NCBI RefSeq assembly: GCF_026262505.1
Contig: NC_067207.1
Coordinates: 12,740,082 to 12,804,081 of the forward strand
Length of the DNA stretch: 64,000 bases
Source: Trichomonas vaginalis G3
Lineage: Eukaryota; Parabasalia; Trichomonadida; Trichomonadidae
Direction: 5' to 3'
The position numbers were made by a program, and so were the translations under genes. This document shows positions 47,134 to 58,105 of the stretch, in pieces. The notes beneath the pieces are model-generated. The model saw nothing but the letters and a program-made list of their open reading frames with translations. It was not told where the DNA came from and did no database searches. The stretch's first letter is position 1. The number at the start of each line of letters is the position of its first letter.

Positions 47134-48372
47134 ATGACAAGGAAAGTTATCAATCCTTGGGATATTCCTCCTGGGATTGATACAAATCATCGAGTTATTC
47201 ACATTATGAACTTACCTCCTGGTAGTAATTGGGCCCAAATTAAGCCATATTTTTTCAATTTTCCAATTGAATTTGCGCATTTCTTTGGAAATCAAGCACT
47301 TCTTCAATTTGTAACATCAAAAGATGCTAGAAATTACATTCAAAACGAAAGAAAGATCATCGACGAATTAAATGTAAAAATAGAATTCTCAATTATACCA
47401 GAATTGATATATGATGATTTTGAATCTATTCCTGGCGCATCACTTGTTATTTGTGTACAAGTTAATAGGCTCAGACTCTACTTAGGAATTTATGATATAT
47501 ACGATCAGTGTTCGCTTTTCGGTACAGTAGATAAAATCATCTGTTTTGAGAAGAGTGGTAAGTTTGCTCTTGTCCAAATGCATACAATTCAAGATGCTGG
47601 ACTTGCATTATATAATTTATCAAATTGTGAAAGGCATAATCCCTCATTCAAGCTGAGAATACAATTTTCAAAGAACCATGATATTGTCATTAAATTTAAT
47701 AATACAAAAAGCTTTGATTTCACTCAGCCTTCTGCAAGATTAGAATTTGAACAAAATAGAGAGATTGCAATGTCTGAATTAGGCTTCTTTGAGCCAGAGC
47801 GTGATGAATCCATTCCCCAACAGTTTGATTTATTTAGACCTGTTGATTTTGACCCAAGTTTTTCAAATTGTTGTTTAGTTCGAGGTTTTCATGTAACAAC
47901 CAACCCTTGTGATTCTATTTATGCATTATTTAGGCAATATGGTAGAATAACATCTGTAAGATGTTCAGCAGTTCGTGGAAATGGTTCGATTTCTCTTGTT
48001 TTCTTTAAAGAAAGCTTTTGTGCACGAATGTCCCAATACATGCTACAGAACTTGAATATATCTAATGATACTCTAGCTATTGAACTGGTCACAGAAGCTG
48101 AAATTCCTTCTCTTGGAATTGAATTATCAAAAGATTATAGTAATCTATCAGAATCATATGAAGAATCTTATTGTCCGCCTTCCAAATATGTTAGGATAAC
48201 TCCTAATCCTGGAAATCTTGAAAAATTCCAAAACTCAGATGGAAAATTAATAAATGATGGAATTGCTGAGTTTTCTTCAATAGAAAATGCTTCTCTCTTC
48301 ATTACTATGAATTCATTGAAAGATTTGAATGGAGAGAAATACTATATAACTTATTTTGAAAAAGATTTGTGA
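47134..48372 (+). CDS. PTB/hnRNP L-like RNA-binding protein, 412 aa
   Basis: Multiple RRM-type domains: RRM1 about 20-90 (RVIHIMNLPPGS, ALLQFVTSKDA), RRM2 about 105-180 (FGTVDKIICF, FALVQMHTIQDAGLAL), RRM3 about 245-325 (CCLVRGFHV, YGRITSVRC, ISLVFF) and a weaker fourth to the end (KYVRITPNP, IAEFSSIENASLFI). This matches the spacing and RNP-poor character of polypyrimidine-tract-binding proteins, which regulate splicing and mRNA handling. Trichomonads have few introns, so mRNA stability or transport may be its main task (inference). Confidence 0.78.
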   Translation: MTRKVINPWDIPPGIDTNHRVIHIMNLPPGSNWAQIKPYFFNFPIEFAHFFGNQALLQFVTSKDARNYIQNERKIIDELNVKIEFSIIPELIYDDFESIPGASLVICVQVNRLRLYLGIYDIYDQCSLFGTVDKIICFEKSGKFALVQMHTIQDAGLALYNLSNCERHNPSFKLRIQFSKNHDIVIKFNNTKSFDFTQPSARLEFEQNREIAMSELGFFEPERDESIPQQFDLFRPVDFDPSFSNCCLVRGFHVTTNPCDSIYALFRQYGRITSVRCSAVRGNGSISLVFFKESFCARMSQYMLQNLNISNDTLAIELVTEAEIPSLGIELSKDYSNLSESYEESYCPPSKYVRITPNPGNLEKFQNSDGKLINDGIAEFSSIENASLFITMNSLKDLNGEKYYITYFEKDL

Positions 48373-48632
48373 ATCGGTATAATTTTTATATAATATTATT
48401 TTGTTTGTAGTATAAATCATCTATCTTGTGTAAAAGTCTTTACCATTTTTGCTTATTATCCCTCATTATCTAAAGTCACCTTAAATTCAAAATAATTAAT
48501 TAGCAGATTTTGTCCTTATTTATAAGTGAAAATAAAAGAAAATATTAAAGTAATTTAATTTGTATAAGAATTGTACTGAATTTTCAGCAATATTTCTATT
48601 TTATTTAACAAATTAAAAATACAAATAGTATT

Positions 48633-49067
48633 TCAAAACATATCATCAAATATACGAAAATCATCGTTAATATCTATATCCGTATTGAAATCTGTAAATA
48701 AAATTTGCGGATTTTCATTTGATTCCGATTTTGACTTCTCTGATTTCATTCTTCTCATTAACGACTTATAACGATTCTTTACCTGTATATCATTTCTCCC
48801 TTTAAAGTATGAAGATATTTGTCTCCATCTTGGTTCTAATTTTGGAACAATGTCTATCAATAAGTCCTCTTCTTCCTTTGTCCAAGGATCATGATTGACA
48901 TCAGGAGCTAAAAATCTAAACCATCTATCTCTACATTGGCGTTTATTTCTTCCATGCATTTTTGATGCAATCAATTTCCAGTCTTCCGCTCCATATTGTT
49001 TGACGAGTGCAAGTAGTTTTTCATCGTCTTTTTCTGTGAATCTGTGATACACTACTGGTCTTGACAT
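48633..49067 (-). CDS. Two-repeat Myb DNA-binding protein, 144 aa
   Basis: Two Myb/SANT repeats. The first is about residues 9-53 (FTEKDDEKLLALVKQYGAED W, RNKRQCRDRW) and the second about 58-106 (DPWTKEEEDLLIDIVP, WRQISSYF, IQVKNRYKSL), with the expected tryptophans. An acidic tail ends FDDMF. Trichomonad Myb proteins of this R2R3 type bind promoter elements and regulate transcription. The start MSRPVVYHRFT gives the family's usual short N-terminus. Confidence 0.92.
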   Translation of the reverse strand: MSRPVVYHRFTEKDDEKLLALVKQYGAEDWKLIASKMHGRNKRQCRDRWFRFLAPDVNHDPWTKEEEDLLIDIVPKLEPRWRQISSYFKGRNDIQVKNRYKSLMRRMKSEKSKSESNENPQILFTDFNTDIDINDDFRIFDDMF

Positions 49068-49079
49068 TTACCCAAAGTG

Positions 49080-50820
49080 ATGAAAATTTTGGTAACAATT
49101 TTACGCAACACTCAATTTTTACCCGCTTTGAAATTGCTATCGAGCATTTTTAAATTTAATACGTGATGGATAAGTCGTTATAAGAAATCGGTTATAAAAA
49201 TTATCTAAATTTGCGAAATTATATCTGAAAGCTGAAATGGGTAAGCTATTGAAATTTTTCAATGGAAAAATATAGTTCATTAATTTGCATTCTACGAATA
49301 ATTCTTATAAACATTTTCCAAAAAAAATAATTAAACGGGTTGTCAAAAAAGTTGGTATTCTGAAATCTGCTACAAATTTCCCAAATGAAAATAAAAATTA
49401 AATAATTAATATTATACATCTGATTTATATTAAATTTTTGATGACATAATAATTGAAATTTTGAAAGCAATCCTCATGGGAAAAAATATTGTTGGTATTC
49501 TTATAAATATTAATAAAAACTAGTAAAGTGATGTGGATAGATAAAATTGAGAGAGATATGAATTTAAAATTGAAAGGATATATATTGAAAGGTTTAATTT
49601 AAAATTATGTGGTCAGTATTTTTATTTTTGAAATTTCATTTTTTCATGTACATATGCATACTTTTATGTGATCATAATAGTAGTGTTGTTTATTTTTAAT
49701 TTTGACATTTTCAAAAAAAAATCTAAATATAAAGGGCATTATATTGAGTCACCTAAAGAAATATGATTCAGTTCAGCTTTCTTTCAATGAAATCAAAACA
49801 ATATAAAAACAATGTAAAAACAATTTCAAATAAATTTCAAAAACGCATGAATATTTATTTAACCTGTCTCATCTAGCAAATGTTAGTTGTTTTCAATATG
49901 TTTTCAAGAAATATGAATTCTTTTTGATATTAAGCACAAAAATATTGATAAGATACGAACATTGATTTGCTAACTCCAAGAACTAATATCATATGTAATT
50001 TTCTAACATATCAAAATAAATTTAAAAAAATTTTAAAAAAAATCTATTTTTTGATTTTTCTCGAAAATGATGTTCATGAAATTAGTACTAAGCCTGAATC
50101 GAATCAATCCTGGTTGTGTTGTTACAAGATTTATATTTTTCGCGTTTACAACAAGGTGTCTTTCGTTCCTTTCAAATGATTGAATAATGTGTTCAAAAAT
50201 TAAAAGAAAACGATATACTCAAATTTCGATAAATAGTTTTCTCTGATATTAACAAATTGGGCTTAATGATCTCTATAAGTGAAATCAATTACCCATTCAT
50301 TAAACTTCTATTTGGCCAAATGCACTGTGAAAATTGACAGAAAAAAATGACATTTCTAAAAAGAATTCAAAAAAAAAAAAAGACGAATACATTTTGCAAC
50401 TTCCACTAGATTAAATGGGAGATTAAAATACGTGTTCATTGGTCCATATTCCTTTTGGATTGATTTAGAAAGAAAATCAAAATAAATTGTTTTAAAATTC
50501 AGTCGATAAGTAAAAAATGAACTATACCTTGCACAACATGTCACTTTCACTCTAAAATAAGAGCTATTCGGCTTAATAATTTGAGAATTTATTTAAATTT
50601 GATGATTTCAAAAAGAAAAAAAAAGATACAATTTCTCTTCATTTGTCATTGTTGCTATTTATGGAATTAGCATCCATTCTTTTTAGATGTTCTTAACTCT
50701 TTTTTTTACATCAAAAAAATTTTGAAGCTAAATAACTAACATCTTTGAATAAAATTTAATCGATTTCTGAGTATTTGAAAGAATTGTTTGGGTGATTTAA
50801 ATGCTTTAGCATCTAAAAAT
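49080..50820. other. Intergenic, no gene seen
   Basis: Highly AT-rich with poly-A/T runs. Short frames have no protein-like composition. TTGGTATTCTTATAAA- and GTTGGTATTCTGAAA-like pieces recur around 49342-49505 without forming a clear element. Confidence 0.5.
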
Positions 50821-50829
50821 ACTGGAAAA

Positions 50830-51600
50830 AGCAACAAACTAAAGCTGATCGGAGATAATCATATGGCAGATGGTAATCTATTTGATCGCTTTATAGAACA
50901 TAATGAAGAAGTAATTATTTGCCATACAAGTTTTGAAACTAAAATATGAGATAAATATATCGCTTAGCTCCGATTTGCAAATCATATTGGTATTAATACT
51001 GGTAGTCTGATCATTGTAGATGCTTTGGAAACAGAAAAATCTTTGATTAATATTGCTGAGGATCCAATATCTATTGCAGCAATATCGCAATTTTGTAAGT
51101 TATGAAAATCAATTTCCTATTCTAAAAGATACTCTATATGCATTAGCAGGAAGTGATCTTAAGGCATTAAATGGGGTAAAACATTTCTCAAAGGAAAAGA
51201 CTAGCAAATTGCTCATTACATTAATGTTAAATTAAACAACTTTTTTATGGGATAAAATCAATAATTTTAATTGCGATTGCAATACCTTGGCAATCAAAAA
51301 AAGTCCAAAGAGGAACAAAAGTTGACATTGTTCGAGTTATTGATGTTGGGACAACAAGAATAGTTATTAAATCCAAATGCAATTTGTAATCAATTGAACT
51401 TCAGTGTTTTTCAGAACAGCGTTCATATAAGATTACCAATTCATGGCACAAAATTGTATTTATTTTTAATTTAGTATCCGAGGAATTTCATATTTTCTCA
51501 GGAGTACATCATATCCTAAGTGAATATTCTGGTAGTACACCTCTTGGAATTGCAGTAGATAATAAATTGAAAAGCATCACATTTTTTATTTGAATTGTAT
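50830..51600 (+). pseudogene. Decayed gene-like stretch
   Basis: Protein-like pieces appear in changing frames (IGINTGSLIIVDALETEKS, YENQFPILKDTLYALAGSD, VIDVGTTRIVIKS), with stops and frame changes between them. Base composition is slightly less AT-rich than the flanks. Probably an old host pseudogene; no family can be named. Confidence 0.35.
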
Positions 51601-52029
51601 TAATGAAAAAGGAGAATATGGAAACAATTGTCTGTTAATGATATGTTTTTAAATTCTTTGTTTATGTTAAACACCTTTTGAAATCTGCATACGAACATTG
51701 TAAAAAGATTGTTTCATGCTTGCCCATTTTTCAAAGTACACTGAATTATAAGAAAATTCAACTTCTAGCGCAATTCCACTTTTTTTAAATTTTTTTGGCA
51801 AAGGAAGAAAGATTAAACAGTAGCAGTAGGCAGAAACCCATAAGATCAAATCATATAATAGCATAATAGTTGTGAAAAAATTAATTTATTTAATAATCAA
51901 GAGTTTTATGCCCAAAAAATCTTCATTTTCGTTTTTAATGAAGTTAAATAATGATATTTATAAAAATATTACTCCATATAGCATTTCTTAGAAATTTTTT
52001 TACATTGAAAATTGACAGTTTTTTAAAAA

Positions 52030-53775
52030 ATGCATCCTCTTACAGGGAAAACATTTACTTTGCATGAATTTGGAATACTTTCAACAACACCCAGAAGATA
52101 TCGATCGAATGGAAATCTTGAAGACCTTCTTCACGAAGGAACAGAATTATTAAAACTAAATTCACCAGCAAAATACGTATATTTAGATGATGGCACACTC
52201 GTAAAATCATTATCTGATGTCCCATCAGGATCAAACCTTTATTTATCAATTAAAAAACAATCACAACTTAAATTACAAAATTCTCCTTCAAAAATTGATC
52301 AAAATGATCTTTCCATAAACAATGAAGGTACTTTTACTCCGCGATCTCTAAATCTTAGCGAGGATTCTGCTTCTCAATTTTCTCAGAGCGGCCCTCGTTC
52401 TCCAACATCTTATTCATCGATTTCGACGCCATCCAAATTTTCTTTATCATCTCCGATGTCTTCAAGTACTATTTCAGCTCCAAAAGGAAGATCTCCAAGT
52501 AAATTACCGGCAAACTACTCTCCTGAGAAAGCTTTGATACCGGAAGTCAAAGAATCTCCATATGTAAGATATCATCAACTACTTATCAGTCTTCCAGGAA
52601 CAACGGAAGATCAATTAATTTATTCAATGTTAAATGCTTATACAACTGTTCCTGTTGACTTAAGAGTCAATGCATCTGAGTATGAAAACCTCGAAAACTT
52701 ACTTCGTAGAACGCAACATCGTTTATTTGAGAAATTATTGATTTCCGAATTAATTGTTCCGATAACTGCAGAAAGTATAGTTAATAATCCAGTCTACGAG
52801 CGTTGCTGTGAGCTCCTGGATGAAAAGAAACTCGAAACAATCAAACTTGCCATTTTAGGACCAAGACACAGCGGAAAAACAGTTGTTTTGCATGTAATGG
52901 CCGAATTATTCTACAGAAAGATCCAATTATGCGATGATGCCGATACAGTTTTCATGTTTCCCTTTAATTTCCAGAAATACGTCGATATCATTAATAATGG
53001 TGAGGTAGAGAACCTCTATAAATCAATTATGCGTATATTAATGGACTCTTTGTTGTTTTCCAAGTTCGAAATCTGGAATTTCTACCAACAAATTAAAGAA
53101 TGGTTTTTATGTATCCCAATGGTTGGTTCTCTGCTCTCCATTCCTCAAGAAATGGAGAGATGTCCATTCATTGATACCCAAATGATGCGAAAAGTCGGTA
53201 AAAAGCTTCATTCCGACCTTCATAATAATTTGAAGTCTCCAAATGAAGTCATTTCGACAATTATATCAAGTATACCTGACTTTGCCAAGATATTCCATTT
53301 CAAAACCACTTGTTTCATCATAGATCACGTTTGTGAGACTCAAAATGGTTTTTCTGGCTCAATTGCAAATGCGATCGGTGATTCCCCCTACATTGTTTCT
53401 GGTGTTGAAGATTCCAAGTTCAAGAGCAATTTTAAGAAGGATTTCACTCCAATTATTATTGAAGATTTTATTGAACTGGATGATAAGCGTAGAATCAATT
53501 TCTGTGGTTTGTTTTTGTCCATTGATGATTGCCATGGCCTTCCTGGAGTCGTTCATCTCTTTGATGATGCTTTTAAGGAAATTCAAAAAACATCTCAAGA
53601 AAAGAAGTCATTTGCCATGTTTAAGAGCCGCGCATCAATTTGTTCTGCATTGATTGCTAACCAGAAAGTACTTCTGTTGTGCGAATGCATCAAAGAATTC
53701 AATCATTCGGAAGAATTACTTTCTGCAATGGACGAATTGTCCGAAGGAACTGCAAAACTGTCTATCGAAGTATAA
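52030..53775 (+). CDS. Doublecortin-like P-loop NTPase, 581 aa
   Basis: The N-terminal domain (about 1-80) reads like a doublecortin fold: ILSTTPRRYRSNGNLEDLLHEGTELL, AKYVYLDDGTLVKSLSDVPSGSNLYLS. A Ser/Pro-rich linker (90-180), a helical part (185-265) and a P-loop NTPase follow, with Walker A GPRHSGKT (about 277) and a Walker B-like strand TTCFIIDHV (about 430). Doublecortin domains bind microtubules. Joined to an NTPase, a role at the trichomonad cytoskeleton is plausible but unproven. The frame is whole. The domain pair is uncommon outside protists. Confidence 0.75.
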   Translation: MHPLTGKTFTLHEFGILSTTPRRYRSNGNLEDLLHEGTELLKLNSPAKYVYLDDGTLVKSLSDVPSGSNLYLSIKKQSQLKLQNSPSKIDQNDLSINNEGTFTPRSLNLSEDSASQFSQSGPRSPTSYSSISTPSKFSLSSPMSSSTISAPKGRSPSKLPANYSPEKALIPEVKESPYVRYHQLLISLPGTTEDQLIYSMLNAYTTVPVDLRVNASEYENLENLLRRTQHRLFEKLLISELIVPITAESIVNNPVYERCCELLDEKKLETIKLAILGPRHSGKTVVLHVMAELFYRKIQLCDDADTVFMFPFNFQKYVDIINNGEVENLYKSIMRILMDSLLFSKFEIWNFYQQIKEWFLCIPMVGSLLSIPQEMERCPFIDTQMMRKVGKKLHSDLHNNLKSPNEVISTIISSIPDFAKIFHFKTTCFIIDHVCETQNGFSGSIANAIGDSPYIVSGVEDSKFKSNFKKDFTPIIIEDFIELDDKRRINFCGLFLSIDDCHGLPGVVHLFDDAFKEIQKTSQEKKSFAMFKSRASICSALIANQKVLLLCECIKEFNHSEELLSAMDELSEGTAKLSIEV

Positions 53776-54176
53776 AAATGTTTGTATCTAAATTCTTAGT
53801 TTATTTTATTTAATAATTTGTATTTCATTTTTAGATGATTTTAAAAAAATATTAGATTGACATTTTCAAAATAGATTAAATAGAAATTTATATGTACACT
53901 CTTGTATTTGATATATAATTGCTGGATTTTTATATAATTTGAAAGTCTCAGAAAATTTGAATGAAAAATGAATCTTTGGATTTATTAAGCAGTTTCGTGC
54001 ATCATTTAGAATGCAATAATAAATAATTCGCTATGTTGATGGTTTATTTATCTTCATTTTCTGGAATATTTAAAAATTGAGAAGATTCTTACCTTCATAT
54101 TTTCTTTCAAATTTTGATGAAAAGAAAGAAAATTTGAAGGCAAAGATTAATTTTTTTGACACTTCATTTTCCTAAT

Positions 54177-56438
54177 ATGTTTGGAAGTGCTATAGCTCTT
54201 AATGAGTGGAGAAAACTTTCATATACAAGTCTTCGTATTAGTGGTATTCAACAGGATACATTTCTGTCATTCACAATTAAACAAGTTTTTACAAATGATA
54301 CAGGAGAAGATGCAAAAATTGTTTACTTAATGCCCAATGATCCTCAATTTAGTACTTATGATCAGCTGTTCATTATTGATGAGAAAGAGATCAAACCACA
54401 AATATGTCGTGATGGTCATGAAGATAATGAATTGGATGAGGATTCTTTCGAGGAAGAAGGAGATGAAGATAACGGTAATTTTGATGGAAAAGGTTTTAAT
54501 GCATTTGTTTTGGGAAAAGTTGGTTCAAAGAAAACAGTTGAAGTTCATCTTAAAGTTTCTTTCATGGCCCAGATCAATGAAAATGGATATATCTATAAAT
54601 TCCCTCTGATCAATAAAAATCTTGAAATTTCCCTTTTGGATGATATTCCTGACAATTTCGAATTTTCAATTGCAATAAAGACTAAAAAGGAAATACAAGA
54701 AATAATTGTCTCAGCCAAAGGTACCATGAATGTTATTGATCCTCATAATGTTACATTTGTTACAAAAACATATCCAAATGATCGTTCAATTATCATTGAA
54801 GCACGTATCAAAGATAAAGATAAGAGCATTGCTATTTCAAGTGATGGCTATATTTCAATTAGTACATATACCTTTTTTGAAGGAAAAGTTCAAGCAAATA
54901 CGGAATTTTATTTCATTATTGACTGTTCAGGTTCTATGTATGGTTCACGCATTAAAAATGCTAAATCTTGTTTAAATGTACTTTTGCATTCCCTTCCAAT
55001 TGGCTGTAGATTTTCAATTATCAAATTTGGCACTAAATTTGAAGTAGCCCTTGAGCCATGTGATTACACAGATGAAAATATGTCAAAGGCAATGCATCAA
55101 CTTGATCTTATCGATGCAGATATGTGTGGTAATGATATGATTTCTCCATTGAAGTATATTTCCGAGCATCCCCAAAAAAAAGATTATATAAAACAAGTGT
55201 TTTTATTGACTGATGGAGAAGATGATCGCATTTCGATTTGTGCAATGGTCCAAGCAAATAGAGATAACTTCCGAGTATTTACAATTGGAATTGGTTCTGA
55301 TGCAGATAGAAATCTAATTATAGATGTTGCTAGAAATGGAAGTGGCAGATACATCTTTATTGATGACGAAGATGAAAATATGAACGAGAAAGTCATTGAA
55401 TTATTAAGATTAGCAATTTCTTATGCTATGATGCATGTATGCATAAAAGGTGAAAAGGCTCCTTCAGAAATGTGGCCTTTGACATGTCCTCCTTTGTTTG
55501 CAATGAATTCACAGAATTTTATAATTAAGTCACCTTTCGTCGAAAATGTTTCGATAAGTGGATGTATTGATAATAAAGAAGTTACATTTACTATCCCAGT
55601 TTCAAAATGCAAAGAAAATATTGGAATGAAACAATTGTTTGGTCGAAATGTGATCAATGATCTTGAAACAATGTATTCACAAAACCGTGAAGATGATATC
55701 ATTGAGAGATGTATTGAATTGTCTCTTGATTCAGGTGTCCTTTCGGAATTCACATCATTCGGTGGAGTTCAATTCGAATCAGGTCATAAACATGTTAATT
55801 GTTCGATTGCACCAGAATCATCCGATGAGAATCGCAGTCTTTATAAATATCCTATTAAACCTGATTCATTCCCTCGCGATCAGAACCGAATCGAATCATC
55901 AAACTCCATCAGTTCTCTTAGTTCAGCTCCAAAATCTGAAAGTCCTGAAACAAGTCAATCTAATCCTGTAAATGACACTTATTCTATCAAACCATTTGTC
56001 CCCAAACAAACATATCATTTTCAAGGTTGCAAATTTGATATGTTTTATTGCATTATCTCATTGATTTATGAAATATTCCTATTCATCTTCTCATGGGCAG
56101 AAGGAACACCAAAGGCAGTATCCTATGAAGTTACTCCAGAAATAATATTGCCTGAAGCAATTCCTAAAGCATCACATAAAATAAATTCAAAAGAATGCGA
56201 ATACTTAATATCTAATCAAAATGTTGATGGATCATGGAACGACTTTGATGGAATAGATCAGGGAATTAAGTCAAAGTATGGACATAAAGTCGCATCAACA
56301 GTTGCAGCTATTGCATATATCAGATCAACTTGCAAAGATAACTTGGGTGAATATTCTTTATTGATCAAGAAAGCCGTGTCATTCCTAGGTAATCAAGACA
56401 AAAACCTCAATTGGGATGCAATGATTCGCCAAAATTAA
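54177..56438 (+). CDS. VIT and von Willebrand A domain protein, 753 aa
   Basis: The start is taken at 54177 because a TCATT initiator-like motif lies 12-13 bases upstream. VIT domain about 5-170, with an acidic insertion (DEDSFEEEGDEDNG). vWA domain about 240-420 with the metal site DCSGSMYGS and LLTDGEDD. A linker domain, a Ser/Pro-rich stretch (about 560-610), one short hydrophobic segment (MFYCIISLIYEIFLFIFSW, about 621-640) and a C-terminal module as in vWA5/PARP4-like proteins (NQNVDGSW, ASTVAAIAYI) follow. Family members mediate protein interaction; enzymatic PARP parts are absent. Trichomonads have many such genes. Confidence 0.88.
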   Translation: MFGSAIALNEWRKLSYTSLRISGIQQDTFLSFTIKQVFTNDTGEDAKIVYLMPNDPQFSTYDQLFIIDEKEIKPQICRDGHEDNELDEDSFEEEGDEDNGNFDGKGFNAFVLGKVGSKKTVEVHLKVSFMAQINENGYIYKFPLINKNLEISLLDDIPDNFEFSIAIKTKKEIQEIIVSAKGTMNVIDPHNVTFVTKTYPNDRSIIIEARIKDKDKSIAISSDGYISISTYTFFEGKVQANTEFYFIIDCSGSMYGSRIKNAKSCLNVLLHSLPIGCRFSIIKFGTKFEVALEPCDYTDENMSKAMHQLDLIDADMCGNDMISPLKYISEHPQKKDYIKQVFLLTDGEDDRISICAMVQANRDNFRVFTIGIGSDADRNLIIDVARNGSGRYIFIDDEDENMNEKVIELLRLAISYAMMHVCIKGEKAPSEMWPLTCPPLFAMNSQNFIIKSPFVENVSISGCIDNKEVTFTIPVSKCKENIGMKQLFGRNVINDLETMYSQNREDDIIERCIELSLDSGVLSEFTSFGGVQFESGHKHVNCSIAPESSDENRSLYKYPIKPDSFPRDQNRIESSNSISSLSSAPKSESPETSQSNPVNDTYSIKPFVPKQTYHFQGCKFDMFYCIISLIYEIFLFIFSWAEGTPKAVSYEVTPEIILPEAIPKASHKINSKECEYLISNQNVDGSWNDFDGIDQGIKSKYGHKVASTVAAIAYIRSTCKDNLGEYSLLIKKAVSFLGNQDKNLNWDAMIRQN

Positions 56439-56642
56439 CCTTTATAAAAATTTTTAATATAAACTCCAAATTTTGAGAATAGTTTTGTAAAAAAAAATCG
56501 ATTTGTGCAAAGGTCTAATTATGTGTAAATATGAGAAACTAAAAAGTGAGTAATTTCCCGATTCTGGGTTTGATTTGAGAAGAGATGTAGGAAATTTTCC
56601 CTTTTTATGATGTTAATTCTATGATAAAATATTTGTATACCA

Positions 56643-57775
56643 ATGTATGACAATCAATATAAAATTAAATTTGACAGCAAAAAAAATTCAATTTTTGAAA
56701 ATTGTGGACAGCAAAACATACTCAAGAGCCTCCATGTCAATCTGTCTCTTGCAAAAATTCAGATTGTCACGAGTGTAGAGAAGAGGATATTCCTTCTCCT
56801 GAAGATGCGGAAAATTTCATTTATCAAGCCAAACAAAGGGGTTCCTTTGATATGGACAGTGTTCGTTTTATTAGCAGATCCTTATGTTGTGTTCAGAGCT
56901 TAGAAATCCTTAATCAATTCGTTGAGGGAGATGAATTTTTAGAACATATGCTAAACACGACAGATCCGAAAGTACAAGCTCTCGCAGGAAGTATTTTCAT
57001 CAAATTAATGAAATTTTTTTATGATAAATACCGCCAACCAGTCTATAATTTCATTATTACACACGAAATTAACGATTTAACACTTAAAACTATATCAACA
57101 TGCGCAATGTCATTAAGTAAAATAATTAAACGATCAGACCTTTCTCCAACGGAATTTTTCACAGATGAACTTTTTACACAAGTAAATATTCTTCTAGAAT
57201 GTTCAAAAAACTGTGCTGTTATCAGCGCATTAAATTTAGCAAGAAGGCTTATTGAAAAACGTGCTGATATCAATAAATTTAACTACAAACAAATATTTTA
57301 TTTAATGTGCGCCCAGAATCCAACTGTTAAGCAAAAAGCAATTAATGCATCCTTTATTATGTCAAGTGTGTGCTGTGTTTCCTTCTCTGAAGATTCGATC
57401 AATAAAATTTTGTTAATTTTAGCTAATACAATCAATGAATCTTCTTTCAAAGAAACTGCGAAAGCAATTACATTTCTACTTCAAATGTACTTATATTCCC
57501 ATCAAAAAGTTTTTAATTTAGCTGTAGATTTATTTGAGAAATTAGTTGAAATTCTTAATAATGAATGTAGCTGCGTTGTCCAGATTCTATCACTGATTAT
57601 TAAAATGACAGAATACTCAGAAGAGAACAATTACACAGAACAAATTTTGGAATTATTTTCAGATTATAATTTGGATAATGCGCTGAATGAGTTCATTAAT
57701 GGTAATGATGATGGAAAGAGATATCATGCTCAGAGAATTAGAGATTTTATCGATAAAAACACTAATCAAGATTAA
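56643..57775 (+). CDS. Helical-repeat hypothetical protein, about 350 aa, 5' end uncertain
   Basis: From about 56702 the frame runs open for 357 codons, with regular hydrophobic helices typical of ARM/HEAT-like repeats (about 60-350) and a Cys-rich start (CQSVSCKNSDCHEC). It has no ATG in its first 49 codons. A good ATG at 56643 (MYDNQYKIKF) reads into it in another frame, across a run of A and T around 56680-56700. Either one base is missing there, or translation starts at the ATG near 56849. No specific family recognised. It is probably a scaffold protein. Confidence 0.65.
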
Positions 57776-58105
57776 ACCTTGTTTTTTGTTTAATAAACAC
57801 TTGTACATATTTGTTATTTTTGACGAATTGACGTGATGAATAATTTGGATTATGTTTCTCCATTATGACTTTCAAATTAAATCTCAAAATTGAAAAGACT
57901 CATTGAATTGAAACGGAATGACTATAAAAAGTGTTTAATTTGCATGATTTCTTATTCTTTCTATTAAGAACTTCTAGAATATTAATTGTTGCCCTTTAAA
58001 CTCTTATTAAATTGATTTATTTTGTGTTATTTAACTTGAAAAATTGTGGTTTTTGAAATCAATAATTTTGTCACTTTTGGGGTGCACGTTTAAAAATTTA
58101 ATCAT

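Noticed and set aside
50830-51600. Hsp70/actin-like ATPase remnant
   Set aside because: VIDVGTTRIVIKS recalls the phosphate-1 loop of that superfamily, but the surrounding sequence gives no further motif.
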